From: Chrysoperla carnea
Taxonomy: Eukaryota; Arthropoda; Insecta; Neuroptera; Chrysopidae
Assembly (NCBI RefSeq): GCF_905475395.1
Contig: NC_058337.1
Location: forward strand, 71,196,368 to 71,260,367
Length of the DNA stretch: 64,000 nucleotides
Reading direction: 5' to 3'
In this document: positions 58,738-64,000 of the stretch, piece by piece
Position numbering within the stretch: position 1 is the first letter of the stretch
Layout of the letters: every line of letters starts with the position of its first letter
Translations under genes and position numbers: made by a program
Notes under the pieces: model-generated
The model's input: the letters and a program-made list of their open reading frames with translations, nothing else
Told to the model about the DNA's origin: nothing
The model's database searches: none

Positions 58738-61008
58738 GTAAGTATAGAATCTTAAGTTTTCTACTGGATATACAACATGTTTACTTCTGAATGATCTCCA
58801 GGGATTTGTGTTGAAGTTTAAGAAGTGGAACCTCAAATCCGGGCCATCCTTATATTTATACATAAAGGGTTGACCATTTCAATCTATCATGGCTGATAAC
58901 TCGTTTTTTAGTAAGCCAATCAAAACATAGCTTTAATCAAAGTTGTAGAGATTGATGACTAGGATATCATGTTCTGGCATCAAATTGCACCTAGTTCTCC
59001 TGGTAGATTTAATAGTCAATTTAGATCCTAGAACATAACAGATAGAATAACCCATCCAATTAGGAAGTTGATCCTCTTAAAAACCAACTTTTCTAATTTA
59101 AAACATTTTTTCGAAAAACGTTAGATTTCGGAGGAATTACAACTTAAAAATGTGTCACTATTGCATTTAATAAAAAGAAAATACGCTAGCTAGAGAAAAT
59201 TGCTATAGCCAAAAGTTGTAAAGGACATTAGAGGGCATTCACCTGTGGCATGACTTTGACCTTAAATTCTAGTTTCAAGAGGTCATTTGACCTTGATGTT
59301 CAAATGACATATAAAATTTACTTGGGCTTAAAAGCTATTAACACAGACTAATCTATAATGTCCTTGATAACTTTCGCCTAAAAAATGTTTGGCAAAAATT
59401 TCGATTGGCAAAATTGAATGTATGATAATAAGTTGGATATATTTTTTTTTTCCTTTTTATGAAAAAGGTTTTTTATTATTTCCGACCACAAAATATCGCT
59501 TGGCAAAAATATTCTGTGACGAAAACTGCTCATAACAAGGGAGTAGAGTGTAAGCGTTATCTAAGAAAATATGATATAAAAGAGAAAATCTTTAAATTGA
59601 TTAAAATGATATAAAACAGATTGTATGTTCAATGGTTTTTTGTTTGTTTATACCATGGAGATAGATGTTTTCACCCTCTTTAGTTGCCATTAAAGCGCCA
59701 CTTATGATTACTTGAAGTCGCGAATACTTATCAAATAATTAATTTATACATCATAAATTATAAATTTTAAAAATTATACATAAATACATAAATTATAATT
59801 TTTAACAACACAAAATTTTATTAATGCTTACATTAAAATTTTCAATAATATAAAATTTTATTAAGATAATTTAAGCACGCAATTTCCCAAATATAATGTA
59901 TTATTACGACAATGACCAATGTCGTTTGTTATTTACACTTTATAGTTAGTGAATTTACCACCTTCCGTATTGAATATTAACATGACATTTGTATGATAAT
60001 TCGTTGATTATTTTTATTTACTCCCCAAATAATTAATATCAAAAAGAAGCTATAGTGAAATAATCTCGGTTTTAGAATAACCTCGCCCGTCTCGCTTTTT
60101 TTATTTGCTTTTTCCTATCCAATTAATTTGACATTGTCAAACAATTTCTAAAACGAAAGTTCTAAAGTCTGAGGTATGTCTGACATGAACGACCTTCCTT
60201 GCTTTTGTTTTGTGACGTTCACTACAGCTCTAAATAAGTAACAGTTCAAATATTAATTTAGTCATTGATCTATAGAGACTAATAACATTTCTAATAGGTG
60301 CATAGATTAAAGCATAAAATAATTTGTACATTGCATAAATAATTATATTGCGTTATGACGGTCAGATGCCGAATTCTTATAATCCTAAATTTTACGCAGA
60401 ATAAATTTTGATTAATGAAATGGCCATCCTTGGATCGCTACATCAACGAAAATTTTCTTTGTATCATATATCAAAACTTATTCAAAATCAACCATAATTA
60501 CTTTAGATATAAACGAGGCTCTAATTAACAATATTGGCAAATAGGAAATTCTGATTTATATTTATCAGTAAAAGTGCATAAAAACACTAAAATATTACTT
60601 CTTTTAAAAATAAAAAGTATTATTCCTCGATGGACATATCTTAAGAGTGTATTGTTAGTACAATTTTAAGTCGAAAGTGCACTTTTGATCAAAACCTAAT
60701 AGTTAAGGAGTGCACTATTAAAAGCGAATAAAGTAAAGACATTGTTGTGTAAAGTAGTTTTGTTTTTTTTAATTATTTATTTTGGTGTTGTTTACTTTTA
60801 ATCATGTATACGATATTTGTTTACATCAAAGTCTCTCGATTATAGATGTTTTTAATATGATACATACAGTGTAAACTAAATATTGACAAATATCTTGTCT
60901 AGTAATCTTAATTAAAGAGAATTGAAAAAAAAAACACAATACACGTCCTGGTTCGAGTGTGAAAATTTTTATATTTATCCCGCAGCCTCGCAACACATTA
61001 ACGCTCTT

Positions 61009-61175
61009 CTGGTAATTGAAGACGTAGCTCTCTGAAGAATATCTGGATCGTTTCGTATGGATGCAGCTGCAGCCATAATACACCAGAGATGAGCTAATTC
61101 AAAAGATTATTACTGGAGCAGCATCCATACGAGATGACCCAGATATTCTCCAGAGAGCTACGTCTTCAATTACCT
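61009..61175. pseudogene. head-to-head pair of transposase-like C-terminal fragments
   Basis: Arms at about 61009-61066 and 61110-61175 are inverted copies of one another with few differences. Read outward from the centre, each encodes the same peptide (DPDILQRATSSIT); the left, - strand, arm continues RRALMCC and ends in a stop. Its position and look suit the C-terminal end of a Tc1/mariner-type DDE transposase, by general resemblance only. No complete transposase is nearby. A GGACACCCGGTATA motif near 61345 resembles an element terminus but has no partner. Confidence 0.4.
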
Positions 61176-62115
61176 ACTAAAAGAAGTAACATTCAGATAA
61201 ACATTCAACTACTTTACTCAACAATATTGGTTTAATTTAATAGTGCAAACATAACTCCATAGCCAAGGGGTTTTGGACAAAAATGTATAAGGTACTTTCG
61301 ATTTAAAATTGTCCAAATAATATGCTCTAATGCCATGTCCACTCAGTCTCGGACACCCGGTATATGTCTCTTAACTTTTGATTAAAACAAACTGGTAACT
61401 TTTTATAAAAAGTTTGTGTACCTGATAAAATAGAAATTAAAATGTGCAAATGTTAAATGATCGATTTTCTACATTATTAAGTGAGTAGGAAGATATTTTT
61501 ACTTTTTAAGGAAAATTTTAATTTTGTTAATTCCTTGAAATTATTTAAAGGATTTCTCATGCTTAATTAGGTTGAATATTGCACGTTTATTTAAAAAAAA
61601 AAAAAATTAAGCCTTTTTTTAAATCGATTATTGCAACAAAATAAATTATATATTCTGTACAAAATGCATACATAATAACTGTACTGAACAGACAGCAGAC
61701 AAAAAACACGACATTTCATAATAATGACATATTTTTGTAATAAAAGAGAAAAAATTAAATTCATAAATTGAAAGTAGATAAAATATAAATATTGATGCGT
61801 CTTTGTTAATAATCTGAAAGGCTAAGAAAATGAAACAAAAAAAATCAACGTTTGCAACAGCATAAAATTGATTAAATTTTACTTTTTGGAAAAATTCACT
61901 GAAACTATTTTTGTTGAAATATATGGGCGAATGTTTGTTATTGACTTCGAACCTATGAGTAAAATTAGCAAAGACGACATAAACCTATTCTTTTTATTCA
62001 ATTGGATTGCAGTTATGGATTTTGGTAGAAAAATGCTGTATAATATATATAACTTTGAATATGTATTCAGTTTTATTTAAGAAACCCAGTTTTATAAAAA
62101 ACTAGACCTTATAAT

Positions 62116-62370
62116 AGCATTAATTCCCTCTCCACAATGCTACTATTTTGTACAATTTCGGTTACTTCTGCGTCAGCAGAAAGATCTTTCAGTAAACTGA
62201 AGATTATAAAGAATTATTTAAGAAACAGCATTGGACGAAATCTACTCTGACATTTATCATTAATTGCGGTAGAAAACAAGGCGGCATCGAACTTTGATTT
62301 GAGTGAAGCTAAAGACGACATAATGACATGTTCATCATTGTTTATTTATGCCCATTTTTCTTCATTATAA
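62116..62370 (+). pseudogene. hAT transposase C-terminal fragment (dimerisation region), broken
   Basis: In the frame through 62140 the sequence reads SVTSASAERSFSKLKIIKNY and later LIAVENKA, the signature of the hAT C-terminal dimerisation domain. The '(S/A)xSAERSFSxLK' core is highly characteristic. An in-frame TGA at 62248-62250 breaks it and the frame ends at a TAA at 62368-62370. No upstream transposase body is preserved. It is unrelated in position to the hAT-type element at 54975-55802. Confidence 0.8.
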
Positions 62371-62589
62371 ACATATAGGTTGGCCTTTCTTCTCCTCATA
62401 AAGCTAGACTTTACTTATGCTACTATGAATAAGTTCAAGTCACTGTATTTTCTAATCCCTATCTATAAATTTGAAGCACTTTGGCTCTTGTCGACCTTGC
62501 TACGCCACTGGTAGCCACAACAGATCAAGCTGAACGTAGTACTTCTCGATCTATTAGAAATTAGAAATCCTAATTTTAAAAAGATTAAA

Positions 62590-63031
62590 AAAGAAAGTCC
62601 TAGACTCATGTCTTTTATCTTGCCTCTCATATGCAAGTCAAACTTGGATGTGTAATTCGCATACGAAGGAAACAAATTGAAAATTGCCAAAGAGCCATGG
62701 AAAGGAGCATTCTTAACTTGAAACTCGGAGACTGAAAACGACACAGAGAAATAAGAGAAAGAACAAAAGTTATAATTGATGCGTTAACCCACTGCAAGAA
62801 ATTTAATGGAAGTGGGCGGGCCACATTGTAAGTCAGGATAAAGAGAGATGGACTAGAAAAATCACTGCATGGTCTGGCCCCCACGGAAAAAGGAAAAGAG
62901 GTCGTCCCCTGGAAAGATGGGAAGACGAACTTATAAAATTCACAAACAACGAGTGGATGAGAACAGCCCAAGATAGGAAAAAGTGGAGTGAGATGGAGGA
63001 GGCCTATACTCGTCGAGAGGTCCTTAGTTAA
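62590..63031 (+). pseudogene. non-LTR retrotransposon polyprotein, C-terminal fragment, broken
   Basis: The + strand carries QRAMERSILNLKL, then WKWAGHIV, KRKRGRPLERWEDEL and WMRTAQDRKKW, in the order found at the C-terminal end of insect non-LTR endonuclease/reverse-transcriptase proteins. A TGA falls near 62733 and a frameshift is needed near 62812 to join the two halves. The second half ends at a TAA (63029-63031), followed by a short 3' region and (TTA)n. It is a dead 5'-truncated copy; the clade is not resolved. Confidence 0.8.
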
Positions 63032-63110
63032 ACTTATTGAAAAATAAATAAAAAAGATATTAATCCTATTATGATTATTGTTATTTTTTTGTTATTATCA
63101 CTTCTTATTG

Positions 63111-63112
<2 letters not shown>

Positions 63113-63136
<24 letters not shown>
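63113..63136 (+). repeat. (TTA)n microsatellite after the retrotransposon fragment
   Basis: Eight or so TTA units lie about 80 bp after the retrotransposon stop codon. Several non-LTR families end in short tandem repeats rather than poly(A), so this may be the original 3' tail. Confidence 0.45.
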
Positions 63137-63141
<5 letters not shown>

Positions 63142-64000
63142 CTGAATGACGTAGGCATTCAGTATATTATTATTTTTACTATAAAATTATATATTATAAA
63201 TTACATATTATTATAATTTTATTACAATGTAAAACATTTTTTCTTAAACTCTTATTTTATTCAAATAGTTTTCATTTTCAAAAAAAAAAAAAAAGAAAAA
63301 AAGGAAAATAAAATAAAAATAAAAATTAAGAACAAATAATATTATATGATGCATCTACAATTAATTTTAAAAGGCTCTTAAGCGAATTTTATTAAAAGAT
63401 ATGTATTTAAAAAATATTTCATAATAATTCATATTTGATTTCAAAATCATATAGTTTGTTTTCATCACATAATTCAATTTTTGCATCATTTTACATCTAA
63501 TTATGATTATTATTTAATAAGAAATAAATAAATTATTATTATTTACAATATTTTATTATTATTAAGTGTTACTCATTTAATAATATTAATGACTCGACGT
63601 ATTTCATTTCCAATTATTGTTAAAAATTAACTGTGAATGAAGGTTTTTAGTAGCTATCGTGGCAAAATATTCACAAGAAGAGAAATGTTCCTAGACTACA
63701 CACAATACTATGGGTGAAAAACTTTAAATTTCCCAATTTATTCCTAAAATTAACGAATTAAATTGTTATTTTCGTATATTCCACTGTGTGCAACCTCGTT
63801 GGCTCGGCATTTGAAAATTGATTGAAAGGCTTCTTGTAACTTTTCTTTTCAAAATAAGTATTTATCAGGTTTAGGTTAAAACCCAATTTGACAAAACATA
63901 TACAAATATGATATTGCAGCTAAGCAATTTTGGCTCAGTAACCGATATTAATAAGAAATATTTATATTTATTTTAAGCAAACAGTTTAATCTGAAGTAAA

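Larger units (their letters stand above)
54752..64000. other. gene-free region rich in transposon remnants
   Basis: No intact gene is recognised. Listed items are the hAT-type element at 54975-55802, a dispersed repeat at 56341-56735, head-to-head transposase-like fragments at 61009-61175, a hAT transposase end at 62116-62370, a retrotransposon end at 62590-63031 and (TTA)n at about 63113-63136. ELO-D's first exon and promoter may lie in the first part. A - strand frame at 57571-57855 has several Cys but no known motif. Remaining stretches, including 63140-64000, are A+T-rich and featureless. Confidence 0.55.

Overview
This is nuclear DNA of an animal, most likely an insect. It is very A+T-rich, the genes are split by GT-AG introns, and the gaps are packed with short inverted-repeat elements, retrotransposon debris and microsatellites. 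Nothing prokaryotic (operons, ribosome binding sites, CRISPR arrays) is visible. The insect order cannot be read from the sequence.

The main content is a cluster of four genes of the ELO family (elongation of very long chain fatty acids; ER 3-ketoacyl-CoA synthases). Three lie head-to-tail on the + strand: ELO-A (coding 11873-16466), ELO-B (27790-36616) and ELO-C (38100-42413). ELO-D is on the - strand (54722 down to 47715) and converges on ELO-C. I assembled each from exons with consensus splice sites: 289, 264, 265 and 322 residues. All four share intron positions and phases, and in all four the catalytic exon is exactly 300 nt. Each keeps the KxxExxDT, HxYHH and NxxxHxxMYxYY motifs and ends in a dilysine-type ER-retrieval signal. 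ELO-D looks like a conventional insect elongase. A, B and C share derived changes (PGEQ instead of PGG, a rewritten loop before the catalytic exon), and B and C are closest to each other. This points to local duplication and divergence; substrates cannot be predicted. Working products would do the condensation step of fatty-acid elongation for hydrocarbons, waxes, pheromones or membrane lipids.

Region by region: 1-146 may be the 3' end of another + strand gene. 147-11872 is gene-free, with a GC-richer block (about 1985-2260), a (CAGA)n/(CA)n-tailed repeat, copy 1 of a ~550-bp interspersed family (here IR-1) and a 1035-bp TA-flanked element (7963-8997). 16467-27789 holds an ~830-bp foldback element, a GC-richer unrecognised ORF (19338-19613), two IR-1 copies and a nested inverted repeat (about 26275-26860). 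ELO-B intron 1 (5.7 kb) holds two IR-1 copies and a mixed tandem/inverted repeat. 42414-47714 separates ELO-C and ELO-D. 54749-64000 is a transposon graveyard: an intact-ended 828-bp hAT-type element with an 8-bp target duplication, a head-to-head pair of transposase-like fragments, a hAT transposase C-terminus and the C-terminal end of a non-LTR retrotransposon polyprotein.

I found no convincing new biological system. The best leads are the divergent ELO array, ELO-D's pentapeptide-repeat tail, the IR-1 family with two subfamilies inside ELO introns, and the long foldback structures.
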